This document shows positions 47,880 through 61,050 of a DNA stretch of 64,000 nucleotides, piece after piece. The stretch lies in the NCBI GenBank assembly GCA_001792895.1, contig MARA01000046.1, forward strand, positions 1-64,000. Reading direction: 5' to 3'. The notes under the pieces are model-generated. The model worked only from the letters and a program-made list of their open reading frames with translations. It was not told the origin of the DNA and did not search any database. Position 1 is the stretch's first letter; each line of letters opens with the position of its first letter. The position numbers and the translations under genes are program-made. The DNA is from Lentinus brumalis. Lineage: Eukaryota; Basidiomycota; Agaricomycetes; Polyporales; Polyporaceae.

Positions 47880-50800
47880 CTCACAGATCTTGCTGTTGAA
47901 ATCTTCAACGAGGGCATCCTTGCCCAGCTCGCCCAAGATGACTTGACAGAGAGATAAGCAACCGTCGTGTGGGTCGTCGACTATCGAAGTCGACGGCGTG
48001 ATCGTTGGAAGGGCTATGCTGGAGGAGGATGAACGGCGGGGGTCCAGACGTGTGATCGGAACCGGTCACTTGACCCTCTTGTCCTGGGACGGAGCAGTTT
48101 ATTGGGCGCCGCGATATGTACAATACACATAGCTGTTGTGTGGACGCAAGCAGTGCATTCCTCGGTCTGGCCGCTCTTGCGGCAGCACGTCTCCACCTTC
48201 TGAGTGAGAGTCCCCGCGACTGCGAGGCCACAGCCCCGCCTAACGCTTGAGTGATCCGCGGACAGTGTCGAGCCAGGTGCGCGGACTGATATGGCTCCCG
48301 CGTCGTTGGCTTGGACATCAGCGCGGGCCCCTCCGCCGCACCTTTTCCTGAACCTCCGTCTGCCTTGACCTTCCCTGCCGTCTCCGGCATCTTGGCCGCG
48401 CGACCGTTCCCAGGTCTAGTATGCGGACGTCTCCCGGGCGATCAGCACTCCATCGCGGGCGGGCGAGGATCAGCGGGGGAGTTGGGGCAGGAGTTCCAGA
48501 GCTGACGTAAGAGCACCAAATGCCAGCGTCGGAGACGGGTACCTGAGGAGGACATTGGGGTATGACACGCTCGAGTGCGCGGTCGGGATAGCGGATGGTG
48601 ACACATACAGCCCGGTGCGCCGTCGCTGTGGCCCGTCGAGTGTGGGCTTCGCCAACGTGGGGGACAGTTTGAACCGACCACTGGCTTGGTATTGCGAAGG
48701 CGGCAAAACCGTGTCCGCGCCAGCAAGTGGCCGGAAGCAGGGAAGTGAGGTCGCGGTCGTGCTGTTCAGCCAGTGATCGCCGCTCCTCGAGCACGACGCG
48801 GAGCTGCGTCTCGTACCGCGTCAAGTCGAAGCTATCCCAAATAAACAGTGAGCTGGGTTTACGGAAGCCGGTCAGCAAATTAGGTCGTTTCAGATAGTCG
48901 ATGAAGAGGACGTACCTCCATGCCTGCCCGGTGCACTGTACTCCATACCCGTCCTCCTCCTCGACGTCGTCCTTCGTCCACGGATCGAGTCTTGATAGAC
49001 ATCCTGGCATACCTATGAGCCCTCAGTAGCTGTCTTCCTCCATCACTAATACAAATCGCGGCCGCGGCCTACACAGAGCACGAGTAGAGGGCGCAGCCGA
49101 GTGAGGGATAAGTAGGAGATTGATGAGTCCGCGGCAGACGAACAATGGTCGAACGAATGCTTACCGTACTCAAGCTAGCCAGAAAGGTCCGCACTGCAGC
49201 ACGCCTGCCCTTGAGAAGTAATCCGGCGCATGTTTGTTACTTGCAGAGCTGGATAGTCGTCTCTCCGCTGCCCTGGTAGAGACGTGAGGAGCCTGGGTAC
49301 GAGGAGCGGCAGAAGGTGCGCCACAACGGTAGAGAAACGGCCTGAGGGGTCCCCAGACAGCACAAGACATTCAAGCGCAGAATCAGAAGACGAGGACCGT
49401 AGACAGGGTGTTAAAGACGAGGACGTTGAGGTTGATGGTGAGCCGCCGAGGGCGACAGCGAGGCCACACGTCCAGAGAGATTAGATTAGATTTCAGTCGG
49501 TGATCTCGGCCATCCGAGCTCCGACGGCGACCACGGTTCCCGAGCCCTGTCTCAACGTCTGTCTGCAAGTCTACTCGAAGCAGCCTCTCATGAACATCTT
49601 GCATCCCGCCTACGATGCTTCGGCTGTCACTCTTCCACCGCTGTATCCCGGGCTCGAGCAATCCCGCAAACTGCTCCTACGCTAGTACTCGAGGAAACGC
49701 TGAGTGTGCTGAGGACTTTGTATCATGGAGAAGACGCAGTAAGTCATACACGCATGCTACGTAACCTCTGTGTTCCTGCTTGTCTTTGCAGTTGTCTGCG
49801 ATTGAACCGTTACAGCAACCTCGGACCATACACAGTATCTCCATGCTGGTCGGGATTCAAGCTTCTCCTCCCAACGACGAACGTCAGGCAATACGCAACT
49901 CCCCACACGCGACACCGTACATCCCGTGTCGTTACGTCCTAGGTGAGGTAGGCAGCAACTACAACAGATGATGTCTGTACTGACTCCTCGCTTCGCATCA
50001 GTCAGCTGCGACCCTCCCCGCAGGCATGAGCTACCGCCTTGGAGAGCCAGCCGCATGCCAAAATCTCAAACCGGCTAGGACACGAAACCCCGAGTCGCGA
50101 CTCATCGTGCTAGACCCGGTATCCCGTGACGGCCTCGTGCTGAAAGATGCTTGAGACGAGTTCGGCCGCTGGACTCTCATCATCCAAGATCCCACCGTCG
50201 CCATCCGACGTCCTCCCGTCCCTCGCGCGTTGCTGTGTCATCCACGTCGGCGTAGGCGACATCAGACTAACATCGGGACGCCTCTCTTACTAGCAGGACG
50301 CCGTCGTACGCATCCACTCGCACCGCGGAGGCCACACTGGTTCCTTCGACTTCGCGGTGCTGGTGCAGGAGCTGAACGCCCTCGCGGACACTATGCAGCC
50401 GGAGAGACGATCCTGTCGAAGGTATGTAAGGACGAAGTTACGTGACTCTGCAATGGGACGACACCACATGTACCGATCAAGCAGTCTCCTCCTCCTAGTC
50501 TCTGCAATGCACGGCCTGCAATGCCATCCTACACCTCGCGTCGACGAATCTCTCCCACCAAATCTGTACATTCTCTCGCAAACCCTGCCAGACGATCGGC
50601 GCCGATGACCGTGCGCCTCATGCGGCGCGATCATTCTCAGCGACCTCGCTCGCCCTGACCGCCCCCTGCCCTCCTGCCTCTGTTGTACTAGTACAGTCGC
50701 TCCAACTCCCTCGGCTCCTACCCTGCCCTTAATAGCAGTACCGCGTTCCCGCTGAACAGGACACGATAGCCTCGGATGTCAGGCTATCATCAGAGCGTCA

Positions 50801-51000
50801 CGGTCAAGAAATGGTCGACGAACAGACCCCGTTCGCCCTGCTCGCCACTCAAGGATGCCGCGCTCGACCGCGGATGGATGCACCATGCACCTCATCCGTC
50901 GCCCGGACGTGCGAGTTCCGCTGACATCCTGGTGCTGCCCGGTCGCCCTCAGCACAACGCCGCGACTTCCTCGCCACGCAGATGACGGGCGACGGGGACA
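47880..51000 (-). pseudogene. multi-exon module, copy 2 (unit 1)
   Basis: Minus-strand blocks shared with copies 1 and 3: an exon with DSFDLTRYETQLRVVLEERR and SLAEQHDRDLTS (about 48715-48840); an exon CLSRLDPWTKDDVEEEDGYG (about 48925-49010); and, shared with unit 2 only, GELGKDALVEDFNSKICEVR (about 47880-47940) plus MSKPTTREPYQSAHLARHCP (about 48255-48318). Frames are short and interrupted. I could not build a continuous gene. It is real protein-coding ancestry with uncertain present state. No known domain. Confidence 0.5.
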
Positions 51001-54000
51001 TCTTGGGCAGAGGGCTGGACACGCTTGGCGGCTGCTGCTGCCGCGCCGCGAAGATGGATATTACGAGATTCGAGGGTGCGGGGTGGAGGCACGAGATCGG
51101 AGCGGTGATCACAGAGACAGAGTGCTGTCGATGATACGATATGACATGAGTGTACAGTATACCGAGGACGTACAGCCATGCTATACTGGTCTGAGGAGGG
51201 CGCGTTTTGAGTCCATGTGGTAACCGATGGGGCTCTACCGAGTGTATCTTGTGTCGGAATCGGAGATTACGAGATGGGTAGTCAAACTCTATCGTGGCCC
51301 CGGTCTTGGGGTCGTCATCGCTCAGGTGTGGCCTGATGATGGGTAGCAGGGATGTGCAGTGTACGGAGATATCGGCTGAGGAGTACCGCTGCAGGCATGC
51401 GTAGTACTGCGCCGATACTTGGACTAAATCAGCGCGATGCGCTGGCGATACACGTTGACCCAATCCGATGGTCTGCCAGCATGTTGAAGGCGACGGCAGG
51501 AGCACCCACAGGAGGAGAGCGTCGAGCGACCTGAGACAGCGTAGATGCTATTCAGGACGTGAACGCAGCGCGCATCCCGCGGAAGCTCATCGAAGGTCGT
51601 GGAGGGCCCAGCGGTTCAGATAATTCTGACGTCCGTCTCCCTATATCCCTTCATCCCTCTTCTCCCTCGTGCCTTACTTCGTTGAACATGACTGACGACG
51701 ACGAGGAACGCCCGGTCTGCGCCTCGGACTCCTATTGAGGGAAGTATGTCGCAAGATGCGATGCTGACCGACGAGGATCGTACGCGCAAGCTCTTATCGG
51801 TCTCCCCGCAGCGCCTCTCCAGCTGTGTACTCAACGCCAGTTGGAGCAAACACGGCGCGATGGCGTCCTGAATTTGGATCGACGAGTGTGACGGCGGCTG
51901 CGCTGATGACTACAGATGCCTGCAGCGTTCGGGATGGCAGCAACGTAGTCTTCCACGCCGCGCGGAGTGGAGTCCGTGTGTGCCGCCCTTCCCGGTGTTC
52001 TCCTATGCCTCGGGCGTGCAGTCGCTCAAGAGCAGACGACGCCGGCCTGTATGCCGACTGCCCTTTTCCCGGAGCGCCGTGATGTCGAGCAGGTCGTTAG
52101 AATGTAGTGGACGGGCGAGCGACGCTCAGCGGGGAAGTTGCAGTTGACGCATAAGTTGGAGTCCCAGGTGCAATTGACGGTAGGTACGTGTACGAGAGGG
52201 CGCAGGGAGCGTGATATGATGGAGTGCCGCACGGGGGTAGGAGAACAGAGACACGTACAACTTGAGTGCCGTCCCGATGCAGCGGGCGTGTGTGGGCATG
52301 GCCGAAAGACTGCACGCTGCGAATGCTTCGCCAACCTCGTCCCGAGTCAGCGCCATCTTGAGTCCATGCAAGCCAGACTTCGCGCACAGACTACGATTGG
52401 GGACAGCTCCACGAAAACGGACCCCATGCGAGATTGTCGAATCGGCCTATCAGGGAAAACAAAGCAGCAGATGCAGAGAGGGCAGGGGCGGGGCTGGATT
52501 GAGTATGCCTGACGATCAGCAATATAGGGATACGGACATACCTATGATTGATTCCCCGGGGCCGTCACCCTCTACTCGTTACCAGCGGCAGTCGGCCTCC
52601 TAGCAGGCAAAGTTTTAGTTCTTCAGCAGCTCACGCGCTCAGTTGCAGAAGACTGAAGTGCGAAGACTGAGCCAGACGGGGAGCAGATGTGAGGGTTCCG
52701 AGTTCCAAGGAGCGAGTGGAGAGCACAGGGCGAAGAGTACGCCTGACCTGGGCCTGCCGGAGAACTCGTTGTCGCGTGCAGAGAGTTGTATAAAGGCAGT
52801 CCATAGCAGACGCAGCGCAGTCGTGCAAGCTCAGTCTCAGAGACAGTCGGAGGTACGGGAACTAGGCCAGAGGACATCGCAAGCAGAAAGAGAGAACTTC
52901 AGGACGTGGACGACGTCAGAAGGCGCGCAGAGATAAGATAAGATAACAGCTTCCGTGCTCTTGTCCTCGACCCGTCGTTACTACACTTGCTACTCCCGTA
53001 ATGACCTTCCCATTGCCCGCGTATCGGTCTCTCCGCGACGACCTACAAGGCTGCGTCAACAACTGCGGAGTCTTGGCAACGTCTGGCCGCTCTGACATAC
53101 CTATCCTCACCGCTGCTCTGCTAACCCGCTCGCAACCCTCAACGCCTCATCATGCATCAGCACCGGGCACGCTCCTCGTTCGTTGTCGACTATCTCGTCG
53201 TTGCGAATGAAACACGGACGTGGCCTTGACGGGGGGCGTGAACTGCGGGTCAGTGTAGTCGCAAGATGGCGACGGGTCTAGTCTTCAGGTTCGTCTCTCC
53301 CTCTCCCACCTCGACCGTTACCCCTGCTGTATATCTCCTTTCAAGCATTGTGGCTCGTGATGCGCGTTGATATTCTCTTTTCTATTCGAAGTTTCAACAC
53401 GTAGCCATTCCGGAGTCGGTCAATGCTCCAGCTGGAGTCACGAACAGACGTTCGTCGCAGTGTATCACAAAGTAAGTTGCTATCCTTTCCTCTGACTATT
53501 GGCACATAGGTTTCCAGCACAAACCCAGGCTATTCCGCCTGCCCGCCCGCCCGTCTCCCTTCCTGCCATGCCAATTTCTGTCGACGCAACGCAACCCGTC
53601 GCTACTCGTACGCGTCCCATGGTCATGTCTCTCCGGTCGGGCTAGTCCACACCGCGCGATCCAGGTTCACGTGGATTCTTCGATCTGCTCCACGCGGCTC
53701 GTGTCTCCTCGCACTATACGCTTGCTGCCTACTGCAAGCCTGAGCCCGGACGGGTGCCGCCAATGTCCTCGCACGACCCGAGCCTCCGACATATTTCTCC
53801 GTGAGGCGTCCTCCGCAGGACGAGGTAGTAGACGGCGCGTCTGACTGGGACGACTGCTGCTGTAGCCGGCCTCGGACGTTCTCCGCAGCGCAAACCACCG
53901 AACTCAACGCTGACGGCCCCCACGACTCGGACGATGGCCCGAGAGGTTTCGCCGTGCAGCCCACAATGGGCGCTGATACTGAGATGACGATGTGCGGAAA

Positions 54001-55102
54001 CGCGTCGCAGGCCCTCTTCGAGAGTTGCAGTTGTGCTGGTAGCCATGCACGGGGGTAATCTCCCGGTCGACGAGCACCTATCTTCGCTCTAGGACCGGCC
54101 GCTGACCTCTGTTTTCGTGCAGTCACAGCGGCTCTGGACCCAGTACGGAGCGGCAGGACCTGGGTGGATCGTCGAGCGTCGCGCCCTACGTACGGACGCA
54201 TCGCACGAGCTCTGTACGCCGAAACGAAGTCCAGCCGGGCGAAGCGGCCAATCCGAATCGTTCTGCTCTTAACGCCGCGGCGGTGTCTGAGTCACGAGGC
54301 GAGCGGGGAGGGACTCGGGGTGGGATGTAGCTGGGGGTGGTGCAGGGCGGGCAAGAGGTGCATAGGTACAGATTGACTGTATCTGCCGGAACGACAGTCT
54401 GACGGTTGCCTTCGATATTAATTGTCTCAGTAGGCCATTTGACGCAATGCACATGTCTGCAGCACGTACGCCGTAACAGGATCTCCGCTCTTTGCGGCGG
54501 AAGCGTGTCTTGGAGTCGGACTGATGTCACAGTTGAGCAGCCACGAAGCGTGAAGGTGGGTGGGGAGAGAGGCAGATGTGGGGATTCCAAGAGCGCGTCC
54601 TCCTGGCATCGGTGAGCGTCGGAGGTTGTTGGAAGGTCCCAGCAGTAGATACAACGTACATCATGACTTGTGGTGTGGTTGACCGTTACCGATGACTCCG
54701 AATGACCGACCTCGGGACAAATTGAGCTGCGTGAATGCACCGCGGAGCGAGGAAGGGATGTGCAGAGACAAAGGCGGTGTCCCGGCGATGCGCGAGCCTA
54801 TGCAACCTTCAGAAGGTTCCCGGGTTGGTCGGAGACTTGGGGTGACATACTGAGTGTATGTGAGGCTGACGACCGACATCTGAGGCATAAAAGATCGTAC
54901 TGCCGGTCGTTGGAGCGGCGCATTGAGGGCCTTTATGTGTGGGTTCTAAAAGGGTGATGATGTGGCGAGAGATGAGCAGACGATGTTGCATATAACCTCG
55001 GCCCTCGGGGCGAACCGACAACAGGAGACGAGAAAATGCAAGAATTGGTGATGGTAGGAGGAGCGCCAGGTGAAACCGACCAGAGGAGAGACTCGGACAT
55101 GG

Positions 55103-56917
55103 TTAGAACATCGAGGAGGAGTAGATGCGGGTCTTGACCGTCCGCGTGCGTCTCCGGAGAGATGAAGAGCTCCTGCGTCGTGTACGCCTGAGGCAAGTCG
55201 GCTACGCAAGCTGATCAGTCGATGTCGCTTGTCACGAGCGATGATCCCCACCTGATAGTAATGCTTCCGCTTCTGTCTTACGTGCATCAGTGCCCCGCGA
55301 GAGGCGAGAAATTTCTTGACAGCATCTCGCGTTGAGCGGCGACGGCGGCGGCGTGCTTCCGCCATGGCTTGCAAGCGGTTGGCGTAGTCCTGCGGAGTTA
55401 GGTCGTGATCTTTCCATAGATCTTCTGGGTTCCCTGTCGATATCTCAAATGGTCAGATTCACGGACAATACAACATTCTCTGAATCTGTCATGAACAAGA
55501 GGCGTACTCACACATTTGAGTTGCATACACGTAGAGCCTGTTCCACCTCGAGAGCGTCGGAAAGCATTCTGCAACAGCTTGCCTCCACCAATCCTCCCAC
55601 TCGAGCCTGTCCCCTAGATTTTGCACAACAAGGCCTGACCTGCAAGGATCGGTTTCAGCGCGGTCGTCGGTGTCCCCACTGGTCTGGTCCTGAAGGTCGC
55701 TTTCAGCAGTTTCCTTCCAACATAGCACTGCTTCTAGGACGGGGCCAATGGTACGGAGGAGCGCAATATAGTCTTCTCGTTTGAAATTACTTCTCCATTC
55801 CGGTACAAGGTAAAGATATCGTTGTGTGGGCGATAGGTCGCCAACTACATCGTCGCTTGAAGCCATCCACGAGACGAGCATGTCCCGGAAAGGCTCGAGT
55901 GTTTGCTCTGGCTGTGGACACGGTGCGATGCGACAAACGAGACGATCCAAGCACGGGAACGAGCGGAGATTCAGAGCAAGTGATGGTTCTTCCTGTTCAA
56001 CACCTGATCCTGAGAACAAATAGTGAGATGTATGCTCGGTTGAACAATCAAACCTGACTCACGAGGATGCTCTATTGGCACAGCAGGGGACTGTTAGGGA
56101 ACTTGATCCACAGCATGCGGAGCGAGGGACCAAGCGCAGACAGTAATCTCTGCCTGCCCTGCTCGTCCATGTTATAGCACTTCGATGCGAGTCAATACCA
56201 GCCTGTGCCGTGTCTGTTCTAGAGACATACCGTGAGCTCCTCGAGGTTCGGCAGGAATGTTTTCTGAGAGTCGTGGGAGCTCCCCTTCGCCATACAGACT
56301 GGCTCCAGGCCGAGGACAGCCCAGGAAACATTGTCACAGTACAACTCTTTCAGGTTGGGAAGGGCACTGAGAAAGCGGGCGAAGTCCCCGAACGACGGGA
56401 ACCTCACGTCCAAAAAGTTTAGCGTGCGGATATGCGAGATGGCCGTCAACAGGGACGGGAAGTATCGATGGATGGGTAGGTAGGGGAGCTCCTTCTGGCC
56501 ATCAGGTAGAGAATTTGCGTCCTTCTCAACATTGTGAAAGCCGTTGATGTATAGTTGCGCCAGGTTGGTCAGTTTTCCTCGCAGAGCGGCGAGGAACAAT
56601 ACAGCTGGGCTGTATGGTACATGGAGATATCCTCGCAATTCGAGTATGCGCACGTAAGTTCCTAGCTCAGGGGATGTGTCGAGGAGCTCTGCGAAGCAAT
56701 AGAGCGCGTCTTTGTCTCGCAGGAGGACAAATTCAAAGAGAACCCTCTGGGCGCGTGGACGCCATGCGCGGCAGACGAGCGCGCATCCAGAGAGGGTAGC
56801 CAAAGACGTTGAGACTAACGCGTAACGGCTGTCGTACACCTCTTCGATGACGCGCTCGCAGACCTCGATCGGGAGTCGTGGCTCGACTTTGACCGGAGAC
56901 GGAAGGGCGTCAGTCAT
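55103..56917 (-). pseudogene. F-box protein (unit 2 copy), probable frameshift
   Basis: Same exon plan as the unit 1 copy. The F-box (RLPIEVCERVIEEVYDSRY, LSGCALVCRAWRPRAQ) and leucine-rich part are intact. In exon 2, after FPN, this copy has one base fewer than unit 1 (AACAGTCCCCTG against AACGACCCCCCTG, near 56085-56092), giving a TAG a few codons on. Exon 3 (LALNLRSFPCLDRL, SWMASSDDVVGDLSPTQRYL) and the basic exon remain open, so loss is recent or the base is a sequence error. The protein may survive as an F-box plus leucine-rich half. Protein identity to unit 1 is roughly 70-75% by eye. Confidence 0.75.
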
Positions 56918-57084
56918 GTGGTGAGCGCAGAGGCGTGAGCAGAGGACAGAATCGAGTGCGAATGTGCAGGAGGAGAAGGGGATCAAGGACTGGGAGGACA
57001 TGTATAGCGGTGAGAGGCGCACGCGTCCTGGGATGGCGGTATGTACCCGTATATGACACGAGGTCCGTGAACTTTAACTTTCAC

Positions 57085-57460
57085 TTGACATGTTGCGCAT
57101 ATGCGCATGCTCTCGCAGGCCGCTGCTTGTACCCATTGCTGCATGCCCTCAGTACTCGGGCGTGCAGCGTGACCGTTTTTATAAGGGAGCGCAGTAAAAG
57201 TGGCTGCACGCCAGCGTTCACACGGCACACGGTGAATCGGATCCTACCATAAACTCAGGCTGTACGCGGACAGCCGTGGCTGTATGCTATCGAAGTGCAC
57301 AGGACAGCGGCGGTGCATATGGTCGCATCGACAGCGAGAGTCGCAGGAGTCGCATCGGGTCGTGCCTAAAGAACAGACTGAGTGGACTCGAAGACTTCGA
57401 ACCACCTGCAGACATGAATTGAGTTCGAGAAGATGGCGGTCGTCTCGCTGATGTTGAAGC
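57085..57460 (-). promoter_or_regulatory. conserved upstream region of the F-box gene (unit 2)
   Basis: Counterpart of 47315-47690, about 18 differences in 370 bases. The same hairpin lies at 57258-57275. Confidence 0.6.
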
Positions 57461-57579
57461 GTCCACGCGGTCTACGACATCATGGTTGAACAGGTCTGAA
57501 CCCAAGGCTCCTATCCTGCGGTGATGGTCAGTATGAGATTGTACAAGCAACCAAAAGCACGTACCGACGCAGACGACCA

Positions 57580-60450
57580 TGCGCAGCCAGCTCGCGTTGA
57601 CACCCTTCGGGCGCGGACCTCACAGATCTTGCCTTTGAAACCTTCAGCGAGAGCATCCTTGCCCAGCTCGTCTGAGATAACTAGACAGAGAGATACGCGA
57701 CGACCGACTGTCGCAGTCGACGGCGTGATCGCTGGAAGGGCTATGCAGGAGGAGGATGAACGGAGTGGTACTGTGGTACAGACGTGTGATTGGAGCCGAC
57801 AACTTGACGACCCTCTCGTCCTGAGACTGAGCGTTCTGTTGGGCACCGCGATATGTCCGATGCGGATGGCTGTTGTATGATTATATGCAGGGCGTTCCTC
57901 GATCTCGCTGTTCTCGCGGCAGCGCGTCTCCAGCTTCTGAATGAGAATCGTCGTGACTGCGATAACACAGCCCCGCCCAAGACTTGAGCGATCCGCGGAC
58001 GGTGTCGAGCCAGCTGCGCAGACTGATGTGGCTCTCGGGCCGTGGGCTTGGACATCAGCGCAGTCCCCCCCTCCGCGCCATTTCCTGAACTTCCGTCGGC
58101 ATTGACCTTCCCTGCCGTCTCCTGCGTCTTGCCCGCGCGACCGTTCCCAAGTCTAGTATGCGCACGATGACCGGGCGGTCTGAACTTGAACGCGGGCGGG
58201 TGAGGATCAGTGGGGGAGTTGAGGCAGGAGTTCCAGAGCTAACGTAGGAGCACGAAACTCGAGATCACAGCGTCGGAGACGCGTGGGGGGCGACGGGGTA
58301 CGAGACGCTCGAGTGCGCGGTCGGGACGGCGGACGGAGACACGTACAGCACGGTGCGCTGTCGCTGTGGTCCGTCGAGCGCGGGGTTCGCCAACTTCGGG
58401 GACAGTTTGAGCCGACCGCTAAGTTCGTGACATGGACGCGGAGAAACCGTGTCTGCGCCAGCGAGTGGCAGGAAGCAGGGACGTGAGGTCATGGTCGTGC
58501 TGTTCAGCCAGTGATGGCCGCTCCTCGAGCACGCTGTGGAGCTGCATGCGATCGTACCTCGTCAAGTCGAAGCTATCCAAATTGAAGGCTGAGCTGGGTT
58601 TACGGAAGCCGGTCAGCTATTTACGTCGTTTCAGATAGTCGATGAAGAAGACGTACCTGCATGCCTGCCCGATGCAGCACTATTGTACTCCATCACGGTC
58701 CTCCTCCTCGGCGCCGTCTATTGTCCACGGGTTGTATATTGCCTGCTTATAGATACGACGGTCTTGCAGCTCCTCCAATATGGGATCCACAATCGGCTCG
58801 TCGTATCGTGACGCGTGCGTCGTGAATCGAGGGGAGAGTGGGGGCAAATCGCGGTCACGGAGAGCAGAGGCTCGAGGACTGGGACAAACCAGAAGCACAA
58901 CCGGCCCTCAGGCCTCAGCAGCTCCCTCCCTGTTTTGCTTGCAGCTGCAGTTGCGGCCTACCCACAGCAGACACAGACGTAGATCGAGTACGCTGCTTCG
59001 AGGAACAGGAACGATAAGAGCGTCGGAGGAAGGCTCCAGAGGTTCAAGGAGCGAGGTGACGGAATACTGGGAGACATCATGAGTCCGCGACAGAAGATGA
59101 TGGTCGCAGGAGTGCTTACCGTACTCAAGCAAGTGGGTCATAAGCCGTTCGGCCGCACGCGTGCCCTTAAGGATTAAATCGGACCATACTTGTCGCTTGC
59201 AGATGGGTCGGCAGAAGGGCGACGCAGACGGTAGATCAGAAAGTACACCGAGGGACAGCAGAAGGGATTTCTAGCGCAGCGTCGAGTAAACGAAGTCCGT
59301 AGGCAAGGCGTTGAGAACATTGAAGTTGATGATGAGTTGGGCGAGGAGGACAGCGAGCTCCTGGAGAGATAAGATAAGATTCCAGTCGGCGATCTCGGCC
59401 ATGGCACCTCCGTGAGCTCGCGACTCTCCTTTTTGTTCTTGGTCCCTGTTCTCCTCCAACCTCGTCATTCTCATTCTCAGACCGCCTGGAGGGCAAGCAA
59501 CACCTCATGCTACTCGAAGCTACCTGAATGACGTCTTACACGTTCTCCGCCGCCATATCATCCCACTCTTCTGGCAGAGCTGGCTCCCGTCTCGGACATC
59601 TCGCGTATCCGGATCGCTACCCTACCAGGAGCTTCGTGAAAGATTATCCTGCGTACTCACTGAGGAGGAGCTATGTAGGAGACGGATCTAGGTAAGTGGG
59701 TTAAACTCGTGCATGTTTCGTACGCGTCTACTCTGTTCCTGTCGCGGCCTGTCTCCAGAAACCTTAGCTCCCCCCGTTACGTCCGCGCCCCTGGGAGCTG
59801 GAACGAAGAAGCACATTTTCCTGCTGCAAGATGTCAGTATGACTCGCAGGCGAGCACTGGTACTCCTTTGAGTTCGCGTCGCCGCTCTGTCCGACCACAG
59901 GTGAACATGTCGCAGCTATCATAGAAGACGTTCGTACTGAGTTCTCGTTTCAGCAGAGTGGCAGCAACTACTTATCATTACCTCCGTGGAGGTCCGCCGC
60001 ACCCCGAAGGTTCAATGCGTATGATTTCCATCGCTTCTACCTGCGCTCGGCCCAACACGATGATCCCCTGCGCCTGCACGACCCCTGCCCCCAGCGCCGA
60101 CGCCCGTCTCTCGCCTGTGCCGCGCCCAGCTCTTATGATACACCCTGTAGTATCCGTCCTGATCCCCGCTTACTTGTAGAAGACAACCGCGTCGAGTCTC
60201 CGGACTGCGCCAGACCCTGCCCAGCGAGCGAACCCCGTGTATCACTGATGCATCCGGCGCCCGACGATGCCACGCTGGACGAATGCTCGTCACGCCATAC
60301 ACTTCCTCTAAAACCCGGGCGAGCGAGTTGCGCTTGCGCCCTCGTGCTGCACGGTCGTGCTCAGCATCGTGCTCAGCAAACCGTCGCGCCTTCAGCACCA
60401 CCCAGAGGCCGGACGATGGGCGGCGAATACGGGCGTACTGCGTGGAGACT
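57580..60450 (-). pseudogene. multi-exon module, copy 3 (unit 2)
   Basis: Counterpart of 47880-51000. Minus-strand blocks: DELGKDALAEGFKGKICEVR (about 57610-57670); MSKPTAREPHQSAQLARHRP (about 57995-58055); DSFDLTRYDRMQLHSVLEER and SLAEQHDHDLTS (about 58490-58575); EELQDRRIYKQAIYNPWTID with GAEEEDRDGVQ (about 58685-58785). This copy has the longest uninterrupted version of the E-rich exon (from about 58898). No domain recognised. Confidence 0.5.
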
Positions 60451-60650
60451 GGGGCTTTGACGGATAGTTGTCCAGCGATATGAAGTTCTGTCGCGCGGAG
60501 AAGATGGCGGACGAGTACCGGAGCACGAGCACAGGACCCCCGCCGTTTTCGCTAATTCGCTACGTCCGAATGGGAGGAAGCGAATGTGCGGTACAGAGCG
60601 TACAAGAGGTCGGCGTGCCGATTGAGGGGAGAGCCCGCTGTCCATGACAT

Positions 60651-61050
60651 GACGTGTACGTACAATCACGGTGCATGTGTCATTCAGTCTTTGCTTGGTC
60701 GAAGAGCGAGATCGTGAGATATCTGGTGACGGGGAGGGCTATCGAGCATATGAATGTCATGTCGTGCGCTGGAGACTACTTACGGGATGTGAAGGGGAGC
60801 ACCTTTCAGGCTGTGACAGCCAGATATGAATTCGTACAGGCCCGCCGCTATATGATGCCTAGACGGAAAGCCGTAAGCGGCAGCATCTGCAGTTCAGGGA
60901 AGCGTCCTATCGATGCCATGAGGGGGACCGTCCTGTCAAGACATGCGCTCGAATCACAGAGGTGAAGTTCCGAGTCCGTTTATGCTGCCTAGTAACTGGT
61001 ATGCAGGACAAGGCCTCGTCGCAGAGTGGCCGCACGTTGGCGGAGAGCGC
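60651..61050. other. no gene found
   Basis: Follows the end of unit 2. A 103-codon plus-strand frame (60654-60965) has no other support. Confidence 0.3.

Larger units (their letters stand above)
41150..51160. repeat. tandem segmental duplication, unit 1
   Basis: Aligns along its whole length with unit 2 in the same orientation. Anchors: GCCTTACTTCGTTGAACATG 41690 and 51671; GAAGGCGCGCAGAGATAAG 42911 and 52919; F-box starts 47153 and 56917. Offsets drift from about 9982 to 10018, then drop to about 9680 after a 336-bp indel near 43806. Identity is very uneven: one mismatch in about 220 bases near 42121-42340, much lower over F-box exons. ORFs between 41.2 and 45.3 kb change frame often and I assign none. 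Confidence 0.88.
51150..60650. repeat. tandem segmental duplication, unit 2
   Basis: Same gene order as unit 1. Unit 2 lacks the 336 bases equivalent to 43806-44136. A diverged third copy near 63.4-63.7 kb keeps that region, so it is a deletion in unit 2. ORFs between 51.2 and 55.1 kb mirror unit 1 and no gene is assigned. Confidence 0.88.
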
